Assembly (NCBI GenBank): GCA_033439255.1
Contig: CM065880.1
Span: 2,542,001-2,606,000, forward strand
From: Hericium rajendrae
Taxonomy: Eukaryota; Basidiomycota; Agaricomycetes; Russulales; Hericiaceae
DNA length: 64,000 nucleotides
Direction of reading: 5' to 3'
Shown here: positions 22,867-35,003 of the stretch, in pieces
Layout of the letters: every line of letters begins with the position of its first letter
Numbering within the stretch: the first letter of the stretch is position 1
Notes under the pieces: generated by a model
Told to the model about the DNA's origin: nothing
Seen by the model: the letters and a program-made list of their open reading frames with translations, nothing else
The model's database searches: none
Position numbers and translations under genes: made by a program

Positions 22867-23112
22867 GTGCCCTTCGCGGAATGTCGCTGGTTGACGTCGT
22901 CTCTGATCTCTTCCCAAGATGCGACTGTCTGTTGGGGGCCGGCTGGCCGTGCTTGCTATATTTATTCGCTTTTCCACCGGGATACCAGTGTACTTTTGCA
23001 TATCCTACCTCTTGGAACAGGTATATTCTGTCAAGGTCCTATTGTAAGGCTACTCAGCCTCTGGAGTATATGGATGGTATATGCTTCGATTTGCCTAACC
23101 CTCTCCTCTGTT

Positions 23113-24899
23113 CTAGATGACACCTTGCTGACGCATTTCTTTCATCTCCTCCGGACTATACCCAAGTTCCGCAAGCACCTGGTTGGCAAATGTCAGCACG
23201 ATGGAACTCTAGCAGATGATCAGACATCGTCCACGACGGACGCACCTCTTCTGTATGCTGCGACAGATACGGCGGCGCACTGCGCACAGGCATCTTCTTA
23301 CCGTTGTACGTGACGGCAGGCCCGACCAGCTTGATCATACCAGCGCGGGGATGCTACAGACTCCAACCCATTAGCAAACAGCATTCAACTGCACAGGCAA
23401 ATACAGACCTCCACTTCGACGACGACTCCGCGCGCCTTGGCCTGCGGATGATCAAAGGTCTGTTTGATGTTGTTAATTGGCCCAAACGGCACGCTACGGC
23501 CCTTTGGTTAGCTTCGTGGCTTTATATGCGTAAGAGGAGGGCTCACCCAAGTCCGGTCAGCCGCTCAAGCCAGTGATCGCGCTCCTCCTGCATGAGCGTG
23601 TCTGTGATTATCTGCAGGATTGCCTCGCGATTTGCGACCCGCGCCGCGTTCGTACTAAACCGAGCGTCGTCCGCGAGCTCTGGACGGTTGAGGATATGGG
23701 TTGCCAGCAGTTTGAACTAGTGCGAGACGCCATGAGCATCTTGCGCGAAAGTACCAGTCGCGCAGACGAACCTGCCTGTCATTCCCAGCACCAATCATGA
23801 TATACCCATTCTTGCACGGGAACACCTGATACGGCACAATCGACGGGTGTGCGGTACCATGCCGCCCCGCCTCCTGCCCCGCAATGAGGTAGTTCGACGC
23901 GATATTCGCCAGCCCTGCGATCTTTCCGTGTCTGAAAGGCGCCGCGGGACGCGCAGGAGAGGACAGCACACACCTGCGACTCGAAGAGGTTGACGTCGAT
24001 CCAGACGCCACGGCCTGTCTGCTGGCGTGAGAGCAGCGCGGCCAGGATCGCGCCGTGCGCGTAGAGCCCCGTCGCGATGTCTGTTGCGGCGACGCCGACT
24101 TTGGCGGGCGGGCGGTCGGGCTCGCCGGTTCTGCTGGGCGTTGAGAGGTGCTTGGAGGCGAGTGTGCGCGAGGACGTACATGTGCATTAGACCTGCTTCG
24201 CCTTCAATGACGACGTCGTAGCCGGCGGCTTTGCGGTATGGTCCGGTCTGACCATAGCCTACACAAGAATTCAGTCACACCAATGAGCTCCCCATAGCTA
24301 CAATTACGCATACCAGTGATGCTCGCGTAAATCAGTCTCTCATTCAAGGCTCTGCAGTCCTCCCATCCGAGGCCCATAGCACTTAACTTGCCTGGTATAT
24401 AATTCTCGACGAGCACGTCCGCCTGCGTGACCAGCTTGCGCATGATCTCCATCCCTTTCTCAGTCTTGAAATTTACCGTCACGGAACGCTTGTTCCGGTT
24501 GGCGGCCAGGAAGTATGCAGACTCGGCAGGAAGGTCGGGCGCAGGTGCGCCGGTTATGAGAGGTGCAGAAGGAGGGTTCCATGAACCTGTGATACAATAC
24601 ACGGGTTCAGGTAGAAGATAGGTATGCGCGGTAATATACGCACGGGTATCGTCTCCACGGGTCACCTCCTCGACCTTGATCACGTCCGCGCCGAGGTCAG
24701 CGAGGAGCATGGTCGCGGTCGGCCCCGCGAGGACACGCGTTATGTCCAGGATCTTGATTCCTTTTAGTGGTGGGGGCATGCCTTCGCCCCCAGGTAGTGA
24801 GGACGCGACATTCTGGAGGTATCGCGCGTTGCGTGTCTGCTTGACTCGGAGGATGCGAGATGAAGCGAATGGCCTGAGCGATGACCGTGCTAGAATCAT
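23113..24899 (-). CDS. Family III (CaiB/BaiF) CoA-transferase, SUGCT-like, probably mitochondrial
   Basis: Transfers CoA between carboxylic acids; the closest eukaryotic relatives I recall are succinyl-CoA:glutarate CoA-transferases. The N-terminus (MILARSSLRPFASSRILRVK) looks like a mitochondrial presequence. Motifs: GIKILDITRVLAGPTATMLL, ADLGADVIKVE, NRNKRSVTVNFKTEKG, GWEDCRALNERLIYASITG, YGQTGPY, GLYAHGAILAALLSRQQTGR and HPSIVPYQVFPCKNGYIMIG, then PFGPINN and a C-terminus SPEEMKEMRQQGVI with stop at 23113. At least eight introns. The family's catalytic Asp should lie in the E..D region after the SITG exon, which I cannot pin down across the splice sites. The acceptor TCCTTGCAG just upstream of the start suggests a 5' UTR intron. 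Confidence 0.88.
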
Positions 24900-24985
24900 G
24901 TTTCTGTGCCGGTATCTGCAAGGAGAAAATTAGATGTCTGCTGCCCAGTTCAAAATAAAAAAGACATGGATATTACTAACCGGCT

Positions 24986-25201
24986 TTAGCTCTCTACACC
25001 ACGTATTGAACAGACCGTTGAACGACGTTCAAATGCGATGCGGGGAAAGTCGAAGTCACGGTGTGGGGGGAAATGTGATCTGACGGCAAGTCGGGCCGGC
25101 GCATCCCGCATCAATTCGGGTCCGAAACTCCGAGTCTTGAACTTCTTGTCCTCGACGTCACTTCCATCATCCCCGCCTTCAAAGTACCGAGTTAACGCCA
25201 T
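24986..25201 (-). CDS. Short reading frame (71 codons) in the leader of the CoA-transferase gene
   Basis: MALTRYFEGGDDGSDVEDKK.. ends at a TAA at 24986-24988. A good intron (GTTAGT.. to TCCTTGCAG) follows at about 24914-24980, and the CoA-transferase ATG is in the next exon. It could be an upstream open reading frame in the same transcript that regulates translation, or a tiny separate gene. No known domain. Confidence 0.35.
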   Translation of the reverse strand: MALTRYFEGGDDGSDVEDKKFKTRSFGPELMRDAPARLAVRSHFPPHRDFDFPRIAFERRSTVCSIRGVES

Positions 25202-26480
25202 GATCGTTACTTCAAACCGCCTCGTTTCATGCCTCGAGTGGAATGCATTTTTGCAGTTTTACTTTTCGGATCTTTTGAAGGACGCCAGAGGACCTGTGCA
25301 CGATCATTGCGATGACCTGTCCGTTCATGTCTATTGACTATCGTCAATTATGCAGGCTATTCAAGGTGCGTTCCCACAATCACTGTGTAAGTCAACATAG
25401 TGTCACCGAACACGTGTGGTACTTAGGTCTCTAGGAGCAATCGCTCTCTGCGGTGATCCAACTGAAAAAGCCTCGTATTTCGCAGTGCCTCATATGGATC
25501 ATTGAATTTCGTTTCTCCTATCACTGCACTCGAAAACATAGGGCTTGCTAGAAAACTATGCAATTCTCGTTTCCTGGTCATCAGGCTTCAGAAAATTGGC
25601 GGCCTGCCCACGACGGAACGAATCAAGTGTAGACCAAGGCACGAACATACATACGTCAGGTCCAGTTTCGCAGGAGTGTATGGGCATTGTTGCCCTTGCT
25701 GCCCTCATGGACGACAACAGGGCAGCGCCATCGGGCATCGTCGTCTGGAACGCGCTGCTTGATCCAGTCAGCAGAATTCGTGGTCACCGGAGGTACAAAA
25801 CTCCTTCCCATGTCGAAAAAGTTTTTGCATGACCTCCGAGTGCGCTTTGCCTCACGACTCGGGGATAGGCTCGAGGCTTACAGCATTCACTAGACGACAG
25901 CTCCGGAAAGGAAGGCCTTGTATTCGAAATGCTTATAAAGACGAACGTACGAGTGCAAGATAGCCGTTTTCGATGCCCCAAGCAAAGACAACCCAGGCTT
26001 CTAGAATGCCGCCGGCATTCGAGGAATGGAGGCAATGCAGCTTCCGAGGGGGCAGGTGAACGCGTGTCGTCCTCGGTGGCTACTGACCATGGAGCTGGTG
26101 CTGACTTCCTGAATGGACCGGGCGAAGGTAGGTCGCAGCATGTGAAACGAGGTCAGACCAATATTGCATCAGAATGCTCACCAAGTCTCTGGAGAAAATG
26201 CCAGGTTGCGAGGGACCAGAGCCCTATGGTTCTATGGCTATCGTCCGCACGATTCCAGTTTTTCCCTGAAATGTCTAAAACTCCTTGCCTACAAGGAGGG
26301 CCCTCGCACAACACGAGGCCCGTTGCTGCCTGCCCTCCTGCCAAATACTGAACAAGGACACTGGAAGACAGTTGGTTATAAGCTTTCGAGTGAGGTTCAA
26401 GATGCCACTTCTCACCTCCAGACAATAGCGTTATTGTTTTTGACACCCACCTCGATTTTCGGCCTGCGATCTCCTCGATC
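25202..26480. other. Intergenic upstream of the C2H2 factor
   Basis: About 1.3 kb. Several frames of 60-150 codons exist on both strands, none with a recognised motif, codon pattern or family-like exon. I see no repeat ends. It probably holds the promoter of the zinc-finger gene. Confidence 0.4.
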
Positions 26481-28186
26481 ATGCAGGCGTTTAACAATAG
26501 CGGCTGGCTTCACGACGACGAGCGCAGCGCTCTATTGTTTCCCATCCAATCACCTCCTCCACTTTATGTCAACCCTCTTGATACCGTCGGACACCAGCCG
26601 TACGACACTTACCCACTGATTTTCGAGGACCCCGCCGATCCGCAAGCGGAATACCTGCCAAGCCCGTTTGATGACGAAGGAGGTCTTGAACAACTTCTAG
26701 GATCTTCAACGTATACTTTAGTCGATGATTACCCCACTCTGGTAGACGACGACCAAACTCTTGTAGGCAGTAGCCAGACTCTGGTAGTCGACGGTCGGAC
26801 TCTGGTAGACGATGGCCAACAATTAGGTGCGAAGGAAATCTCTTCGGCATGGGCGACATACCTCCCTGAGCCGGATGCTCCCTGGGTTACACCAGTCATA
26901 CACCCTCCGGTACGTCCTCAAGCGTTTCTGAGATACAATTGAACTGACCGTTTTTGTTATGCAGGGCGATCTGATCTTCGACAGCCAGACAACGGTGCCG
27001 GACGTCGAGAACAATTACGACGGTCATCTGCTCGTAAGCATCCAACCGGTCCTTGAGATCTGAGCGACGCTCACCTAGCTCTGCATAGGATGCCGCCAAC
27101 CCTTCTTTTCTGTCTACGTTACCTTCTCGATCCTGGGCGGAGGCATCCGAGTTGTTCGATGACAGTGCCCTGCGGTACAAGTCTACGCCCTCGCGCGAGT
27201 CGTCTTTAGCTGCAGTTCTTCCAGAGGCGAAGGAATTGCTCGGATACACCACTGCCACTGCCCAGCACGAGACGCTGCCATGGAAGTTGCTGAAGGAGTA
27301 CGGCCGCGGAGATTCACCAGAGGCGGACGTCTTTCCCGGCCTCCAGCTTCCCCTATCCTTCCTTCCATCTTATGACCCCGTCGGTGATCAGTCTTATGCT
27401 GGCTTCCTCGAGGACTACAAGACTGTTGCACAGAACATGCCAGCAATCAAGGACGAACCGGACCTGCTCACCATTCACAATCCATTGACCTTCCTCACAT
27501 CTTCACCTTCCTATGGTCGTCGCAGCGCTAGTGTCGAGAAATTCTGGACTGTCAACGTACCTTCAGCTACGTCCCTCGACCAGCATTTGCAAGCAGGCGG
27601 AAGCTCTCGTCCGAATCGGAAGCGGAGCAGAGACGAAGACAACGATGTCGAAGCGAAGCCAGCCAAGAGGAGCCGAGATGAGGATTACGTCGTCGTCGAG
27701 ACCGCGCCGCATCCGCAGAAGAGGAAGTTGGAGCACGACGACGAGTTTGACGGGCCTTTAACCAAGAAGGCCAAAACCAACGGCATCCCAGTACTCCGTA
27801 CTGAGGAGCCAGCGCGAAGGGTCTCCCCTGGGACCCTTCGCCACCACTTTAATCGAGGCGCGGATGATTCGCGTGGAGATCTCTCCACGTCTGGAAACCG
27901 CGCCGAACTCGAGTCGAGTGAGGCAGAAGGGCCGACAGAGCAGCCACCTAGCTCTGGCCCCGAAGCCAAGCAGACTCAACCCACCCAACGTGTCTCCTGC
28001 CCCAAAACTGGATGCACCAGGACCTTCTCGAGGAAGAAGGACTTGACGCGACACCTGGAGTCCGGGAAGGCCCACCCGGAAGAGAATAAGGCGAAGTTCT
28101 CCTGCCCAGTGGAGGGCTGCGGCAAGGCGTACGGTCGCTCGGACGTCCTCAAGCGTCACCGCAATACGAAGCACGGAGGATCTTGA
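26481..28186 (+). CDS. C2H2 zinc-finger transcription factor
   Basis: Exons 26481-26909, 26965-27033 and 27089-28186 give 531 aa. The N-terminal half is acidic and proline-rich. A five-fold repeat around the unit TLVDD (near residues 82-115) is encoded by tandem copies of about 21-24 nt. The middle carries SUMO-acceptor IKDE and several basic, nuclear-type runs (RKRSRDED, KPAKRSRDED, QKRKLEHDDE). Two adjacent C2H2 fingers lie at the C-terminus: CPKTGCTRTFSRKKDLTRH near 470-495 and CPVEGCGKAYGRSDVLKRH near 505-528. The two-finger C-terminal layout matches many basidiomycete regulators. Target genes cannot be inferred. Confidence 0.88.
26715..26822 (+). repeat. In-gene minisatellite coding for TLVDD-type units
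   Basis: Five imperfect tandem copies of ctctggtagacgacga-like units, coding for YPTLVDD, DQTLVGS, SQTLVVD, GRTLVDD and similar. All copies keep the reading frame. Confidence 0.8.
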
Positions 28187-30332
28187 ACGTGCCCAGAGGA
28201 GTAGAATGCGCTTCAGAGGACGACGCTGCGCTCAGGGTCGACGCGTGCCGAAGGAGATGGAGGAACGGTGTGCGGTAGGCTGAAGAGCTCGGAACTGGCC
28301 TTTTATACAGCGCGCCACGCTGGACATCATCTTCCCAGTATGGACGGTCTTGTATTCCGCCTGCGCCGTCAGGAAGCCTCGGGGACGACGACATGCAACG
28401 CGACGCATCGACTCCTGCGCCTTTGTACTTCGCCTTGTTCCCGAACTGGCATTGCTGCACCAAGACGGTCGAAGGCTCATTCTCTTCTCTTCTCTTTTTC
28501 GATTATCGCCTATGCTTCTCCTCTTTTCATCCTTTTGCGTATTCGATCTCTTTGGCTCTGTTTTCCGTTTATCTTCTTTGAATTTTGAGCTCGCGCACGG
28601 ACGCTGAATGCCTAACAAAGGACATTACCCTCTACCGATTAGCTTGTACACGTACCTTCTTTCTTGAATACGATCAGAATCCGCGCATAGACGCATTGTA
28701 CATGCAAGGTGCCGAAATGCAGATTCATTATTTTAATGTTTCGTGCATGTCATGGGAAGTCTGTTGAAAGACAGTTTCACGAAAATCGAACGTAATAAAT
28801 GATGGCGGAGGCTGGCGGGCCACGTTCGGGCCGGCGCCTCCAACGTCTCCTCTACGCCGCCTCGCCTCGCCCGACTAATATTCGTTCCAAACCGCTCACG
28901 TCGTTCGATTGACGTTCACGACGAGTCCGAGTCGACTATCTCAGATTCAGGGTGTCTGGAACATTTCTTTCTTCACTTTCTTCCTCAATGCGGCTCCATT
29001 CAAGGTCTTTCTTATTCAGATTCTTAATGCACTGTAGGTAAATGCATCATACAACCAGGGGATCCTCCAAACGAAATGCGAGACGGGACTGAGCGCAGGT
29101 CGGATTCAATCTCTCAGTATCCAACTGTGTTCCTTCCTTCATTCCACAACTCACGAATAGGAGTACTTGAGCACCATCATCTGAAGAACTGCTCGATTTC
29201 CTGAACTCTCTGGATACGTATCTCTGTACTTATTCTTTGTGGCAGATCTGTTCATAGTGTCCACGAGAGCGCGCTGACATCCTGAACCACCTCGCTCACA
29301 TCTGATTTGCCTACGAGCACCTTAAAGGCTTGCCGTCAGATGATTTAGACGTCTTCCCTGCTTCGACCTGCTGCTCGCAGTGTTCTTATTGTTGTGCTGT
29401 GTCTAGCGCCCAAGCTATGTTCAATCCACCACGACGAACGGATGTATCTTTCTTTAGTGCTGATGACATCGATAGCATCCTGACAATTGTATCAAGTCAA
29501 CCAATTGTTGGCTTCGCGGTAGGGAGTATGTGGCTATGCGGAAGTGAGTATCTTTCCTCGCGAGTTTATGCATGAAATCAATTCTAATCGTTCTTGCAAT
29601 TGTTTTAGGTATGGCGATGTAGACAACTCCTGCGGAGGTAATCTTGTTTCAGTGCTTCTCAAAATCCATCACCGTCGTGCAGAGGCTGAGGCGACAATAG
29701 CAGTAATTGTGAGTCGTCGTCGTCGTCGTCGTGTTTCCATCTGTTCAATGTATAGCATTCAAGATTGCTCAGTATTGTCTGGTCAGGAGTGGTGGCACGA
29801 AGCTGGCCATTAAATGCTAAGATCCAAACCTGAGGCTCCATTATGGTCCTAGATACCCGCTGTTCCTCCTCGGTTTACTCTACTGGAAATATTGGCCCTG
29901 GCCCGCCTCTATCTATTCTACGACAACAAGTCCATTACAATTAATTGACAACACCACTTTGACGATCTCGACGGCCTTATCACGCCTGTTTCCAACGAGC
30001 AAGGATGTCATCTCAACGCTCTGATCACAAGACTTCAATCTATACCACGTATAATGGACAACATAATGTTTATCCTTCGTAAGTCACGGGAGAATTGTTG
30101 TTATATGTATCTCACCGTATATCACAGTGGAACCTCAGCAAATGTCGCAGTAACGAACAATCCATATCATTTAACGCAATCAAGGTCACCAGCACACACG
30201 AGCTCGGATCTTATCGACATGAACAATCCCACAAACTGGGGTATATACGATGACCCTACTCAGCCGCTCCGAAATCTGACGTAGGAACCGAAATCGTCAT
30301 CAGCGACTCAGAGGTCCGAATCATCTCATCTG
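28187..30332. other. Long intergenic region with a (CGT)n microsatellite
   Basis: About 2.1 kb. The first part is the 3' region of the zinc-finger gene. A run of six to seven cgt/gtc triplets lies at about 29713-29733. An upstream exon of the next gene may start at 30005 (see that entry). Otherwise no gene recognised. Confidence 0.45.
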
Positions 30333-31422
30333 ATGTCAGCGAATCATAACGATTTCCCCCATCAAATGATGCCTACCGCGATGAGTGCCCAAATGTCGGC
30401 CCCATACTCTCCATACCGTCCAGCTTTCGATAAGTCTTCAAGTAGCTCTTATAGCGACCCCGCCCTGCGAACCTCTCCACAATCGTCATCCGGGTCTCTG
30501 CAACGAGGGAACCATGTTCATCTTTCCCAGGAATCACCAATCACATCAATGCGAGCCATTCCGCCCGCTACCCGTTCCGCACACCAGGGCATTCCGAATC
30601 CTTATGTTGAAGCGGCCACGCGCCCCACGCACTCATCGAGGTCCACTGTGCCGTCGAGTCTCCCTCCACACGGTGGAAGCTCCAAGCGACTCCTTACCCC
30701 TTCCAGAACACATACCTCTGCCGCATCTCGTCCACCCATTCCGACTGAATGGCACTGCCCGCCGTCGCAGCCGCAGCGCACGGAGGCACCGCCAGTCGAG
30801 CCACGCGAGAGAAAGCAGCAAACGCCACGGAAGTCTACTAGAGGTTCGATGCTGGATGGTATTCCCAAGGATCAGATGCAAAGGTTTCGAGTTGTGGACT
30901 TCGGGCCGGGGCCAAGCTCGTCTGGGATGAAACGAACTAGATCATCAGGCAGTGACGTCCAATCTAACGCACAGTTCAGAACTACTGTCCAGCACGGTAC
31001 GGACGGTGAGGACAGGATTCAGAGTAAAACCAAAGTCGAACTGTCACTGGAGGAGGAGAAACAGTTACAGGTGAAGAAGAGAAGGGAGGCTGAACGTGAA
31101 CGACAACAGGCTTACCGTGACAGCATGGGGGATGCGTTCGACGAGCTTCACAAGGAGACATATCCTGACGAAGAGAAGTCTACATTTGTGCGATCTGACC
31201 ATATAAAGCAGAGATGCATGCGAGATGGTGAGTCATTAATTTATTCGTCACGTCCAACTTCATGGCTTAATTCTCTGCTGCCTAGCTGCGCGACAGCTCA
31301 GGGCCTTAAGAGCAGAGAAAGCAGCGTTTCAAGAAGAAATACAGCAGCTGAGAGAGCTCACACATAGCCAGGCGGAGCAGATCGGCGGTTTTATCACAGA
31401 GCTTGGCACTCTGCTCCCATGA
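30333..31422 (+). CDS. Putative bHLH-like transcription factor
   Basis: Exons 30333-31227 and 31286-31422 give 343 aa. The first 240 residues are Ser/Pro-rich and disordered-looking. From about residue 240 there is an acidic-basic helix (LSLEEEKQLQVKKRREAERE, then QQAYRDSMGDAFDEL), a loop, and a second helix running into a coiled coil (RQLRALRAEKAAFQEEIQQL). This looks like a divergent bHLH-zipper; I am not sure of the family. Upstream, an exon from ATG 30005 (MSSQRSDHKTSIYTTYNGQH) splices (GTAAGT..CACAG) into a frame that continues through GTSANVAVTNNPYH. It reaches this reading frame except for a single TAG at 30282-30284. Either that exon belongs to the 5' leader or the longer protein has been cut short. 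Confidence 0.6.
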
Positions 31423-31582
31423 ATCGATCATCGCATAGCTATTTATCAAGACGCGGGACATGGGGACGCCGCTTGCTCCGTGGGTCCGATGACATCAGGA
31501 AAGAATTGTCTCGGTATGAGGTTATTTCCACTATCACGAAACGACGTACAATAATGCTTCATGTATACTATGAACTAAATAA

Positions 31583-32334
31583 TCAGAGTCCTAACTGGGA
31601 GCCGCCAGAGCCATTTCCAAAAATCAGAATCTGAGCTCTTGCAGACGCTTCTCTGCAAACCGAAAACCGAGCTTCAGAACGCTCTCGAGCCCGCTGCCTC
31701 TCCTCTGGGTCAAATATCCGTTCGATTGACTCTTGAGATTCTCGTTCCTGCTTACAACGCCAGTCCTTCACCTTGAGATGGAGCCACTTGATGTTCTGAC
31801 CGTTTGTCTCCGCCTGTGTCCTGATAGCGGCAACGTCTCGCCTCATTTCCCTGAAGTCTGCGATCTCGTGGTCCAGACACTCGTTCACTGAGGCAAAAAT
31901 CAGTGGACTGTTTCGAAACGTCTGACATCTGCGCAACAGTAAGGAATATGCAACTTACATCCCTTGAATATCTCCACGCTATCTTTGCGAGACGTCGGCC
32001 GGGCATCCGGGGGAAATGGTCTCCACTCGTATTGCGCTTCTCTGTATTCTGCATCATCCTTCAGAATCCGGGTGCGTCCGGCAACAAGTGCCGCCTCGCG
32101 TGGATCTCTGTGAGATGCGGCAGAGCTTGAATGACCGGCTTTCCTGCCTCGGTGACGTGCGTTTTCGGCTTTGTATGTCCTTCGCAGATTCTTCTGAGGT
32201 TGCAGTGCGGTCGGCTGCGGTGAGCTTCCTGAGAAATGGCCAGTCCCAGACTGGTTGATATGAAGGGATGACATTCCCGAATAGAGGTTCGGAGGTAACG
32301 CTGAGCTCGCAGGGGGAGGCGGTTGATGGGACAT
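31583..32334 (-). CDS. D: short coiled-coil protein, paralogue of F
   Basis: Exons 32334-31959 and 31887-31583 give 226 aa. It starts MSHQPPPPASSALPPNLYSG, then has QSGTGHFSG..PQ, KAENARHRGRKAGHSSS, a DPREAALVAGRTRILKDDAEY block, and in exon 2 a charged coiled coil (ECLDHEIADFREMRRDVAAI, then RERSEARFSVCREASARAQ). The same order of motifs is present in gene F (36482-36879). Not a family I recognise. D is divergent from X3 and F is convergent with X4, so D and F flank the X3-X4 pair. Confidence 0.65.
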
Positions 32335-33348
32335 GTTGGTCGGCAGCAAGGCAATCTAGTCTCGGGCGACAGCACGTTAGCGCTATTATATAGTTCATAT
32401 ATGACAAAGCCAACCTACCTTGCTCTCCAGGAGGGACGCGACGAGTCCTCGTCAAAGCGATATCAAAGCTTTATAGCGTGAGTGGCAAATGTCGCGCAGC
32501 AATAAACGGAACAAGGCCCACAATATCCGCATGGCAATCATGCTTCGAATCTGGAGTCTGATTAATGTCATTGACATATATGTCTGCGCGCTACGAACAG
32601 TTCACCATGGATAAAGCGCATCCTTCATCGAGTACAAGGAGCAAACAAGCGCCGAAATGGATATTGCTCAATCAAGTCAAAGTCAAGGTATCAGATTGGT
32701 GTACAAGAGCATATGGGCGAACTTGGGTCCATAATCGTAAATGCTAGATCTAGATGCACTGGACACTTTATTCCCGAGAAAGTCGAGCAAGTCGAGCACG
32801 CACTGATACTGGGCAACAAGTTAGCAGACCACGCGGCGTACTAACGCACTTTGATATGTAACTCGTTCCGTGTGCCAGATTCTGCCAGCATAGAGTGGGT
32901 TTCAAAGAAAGCGAGTCCAAATGAACAACCGTGTGGCACTGGCCCGTGGCTACTTAAACCGTTCGTCGTGTCAAGAGGTAACCCGGATGGCGATGATCAT
33001 CTTGGCAAGTCCCCGTTGAACAGATGACTAAGCACATTACTTGTCGTGACCGCTTGGTGACCGCGCACCTTAGACTCTTCCTTCCGTCGACTACTACGCT
33101 CAAATCCAAGACCTGTGTCGTTGAGTACATTAGATCCAATGCCCGCAGATTCAGAGGCCAAGTTCGGCTTTGGGCTATGGAGTGGATGACGCAGGTCGCA
33201 GGTGAGTCTCCGCGACCGCAGCGTTTCTATCCACATAAGCAATTGAGTAGCGCTTCCGCGGGTCTCATATGTGGGCCTCTTGTTAAAGGTCTTGCGTTGG
33301 CTCGTATATTTTCCTCAGACGCACGTCACATCTGGTCAGTCAGCCATC
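32335..33348. other. Intergenic between D and X3
   Basis: About 1 kb between divergent genes. No gene or repeat recognised; presumably the promoters of D and X3. Confidence 0.4.
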
Positions 33349-34430
33349 ATGCTTGTCCATACGAATGAACCACCTTCCGGAACTGTGCGCGTTGCGCAGC
33401 CGCCTCCTGCTCCTCCTGTCACTCCTGAAGAGGCCATCAAAACGGAAATCAAGACAGAGGATATGGAGGGTATCATAATGACAGACTTGCCCAACAAAAC
33501 TGAGGAGACGGAGATTTCAGTAGATTTCAAGAACTTAGCTATCACGGACGTCGAGAAGACAAACAATTCATCCTCTTTGGGCCCCAGCAACTCCGCCGTT
33601 CGCCAGCGATATCGTGAACTAGGTAGCAATACCGCCGGAAGATCGTCAGGCACAAGGCGTCAGCATACCGCTGTACAACCGTACGGACAACGCCCGCAGG
33701 CTCGAGCTCATGGCAACGACGTTCGCCCTCCGAAGCCTGCGCCCACTGACCCGTCGACCTGGCCCGAGTCTACGTTGAATCCTTTCGATAGGGTAAGGGA
33801 CTCGCTCTTCAGTTCGATTCTGGCTAATCTACTGCCCCTATCTGCCAGATCAGTGCAGGACATGCCAGGAAGTACTATAGGGTACGTGGTAACCGAATAT
33901 GTGCTGAGATATTTTTGTAGCTGGTCACTGAATCCTCCTCTCAGCTTAGTCAAGAGGAGCTCTCCGGGTTGAGGTTCATCGTGAAGGCGAGTCGGAACAA
34001 GCCTTACGCCGCACGTTGGAACCCAATGCACCTATATAAGACCTACGAAGTCGAGCGTCTGGCCTGGGAGAAGCACGGCGGGCCTGATGGTTGGAAATGG
34101 GAGTAAGTGCGTTCACTTTTATCTATACGAGTTACTCTGATGTTGCCCTCGCAATCAGACTGGATAGGCTGCGAGATTTGTATGCGAAAAACCATCCGGG
34201 GAAGCGTTTTGCTGCTCCTGAGTCAAGCCGACGCTCTAGAACGGTTCCTCAGCGTGTCAATCAGGCCCTCGAAGAACTGTGAGTGGTTCATCCATCTAGC
34301 AGGTCTCAATGACCCACCTTGCCGCAGCCTCAATGATGATTCCGATGAAGCGTATATTATGGACGATGGCACTGGCTGCTGTGACACTTGTGACAACATT
34401 TGTGCTGCGTTCGCATATGTTGGTCAGTGA
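33349..34430 (+). CDS. X3: XPA-C-like putative DNA-binding protein, type 1
   Basis: Exons 33349-33792, 33849-33881, 33945-34102, 34159-34278 and 34328-34430 sum in frame to 285 aa. Exon 1 contains overlapping SUMO-acceptor motifs (AIKTEIKTED) and ends PPKPAPTDPSTWPESTL. Exon 2 (33 nt) is ISAGHARKYYR. Exon 3: LSQEELSGLRFIVKASRNK, then WNPMHLYKTYEVERLAWEK and HGGPDGWKW. Exon 4: LDRLRDLYAKNHPGKRF. Exon 5: a Cys-rich end CCDTCDNIC. The start MLVHTNEPPSG is the first ATG after a CTCAG that could be an acceptor, so a 5' UTR intron is possible. Best-preserved type 1 member together with X4. Confidence 0.82.
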
Positions 34431-35003
34431 AGGTGAATCTGTCTTTCACCTCGGCGCTGTCTATTTACTTACCGTTCATGGCATATCTGTACAGGTCGTT
34501 ACAGATTCGGGACGAGGAATGGGCCGTATTGTTTTAGTGTTCTGCGTGTTCTGCTTGTACAATGTATAGTAGGTCAGCTTGTCTCGTGTAGCCTTGATTT
34601 TCCGGATCGGATACTTGTGTTCTTCTGTGGGTGCTTGCTTGTTCGGTGGACTCCAGATCTACATGATGGTGATCGGGGAAAAGAGATTAACCGGGATCTC
34701 CGCGACTCTGCAACTTTTATATTCTCGTCGTCGTCTGCACTCTGCACCTTGAACGCTCATAGCGCTCAAACTCAAGCATCCCAACGCAATCGAAAGCTAC
34801 TTGCTCGAGTCCTTCGCCATCCGCAGTACTCGAGTAGTGTGCGCAGTGCGCTCCCCATCTGACTAAGCGCCGCTGTGACGACCCCTCGCTTGAGGAAATT
34901 ACGGCATTCCACGAATTTTCTTGTTCTTTCTAGCTTATCTCGCCATAGTATTTATCACTCTACTCCTGGCCAATTGATCAGCACCAGCACTCGCACTAAC
35001 AGC
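34431..35003. other. Intergenic X3-X4
   Basis: About 570 bp between two genes in tandem; holds the X4 promoter. Nothing recognised. Confidence 0.4.
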
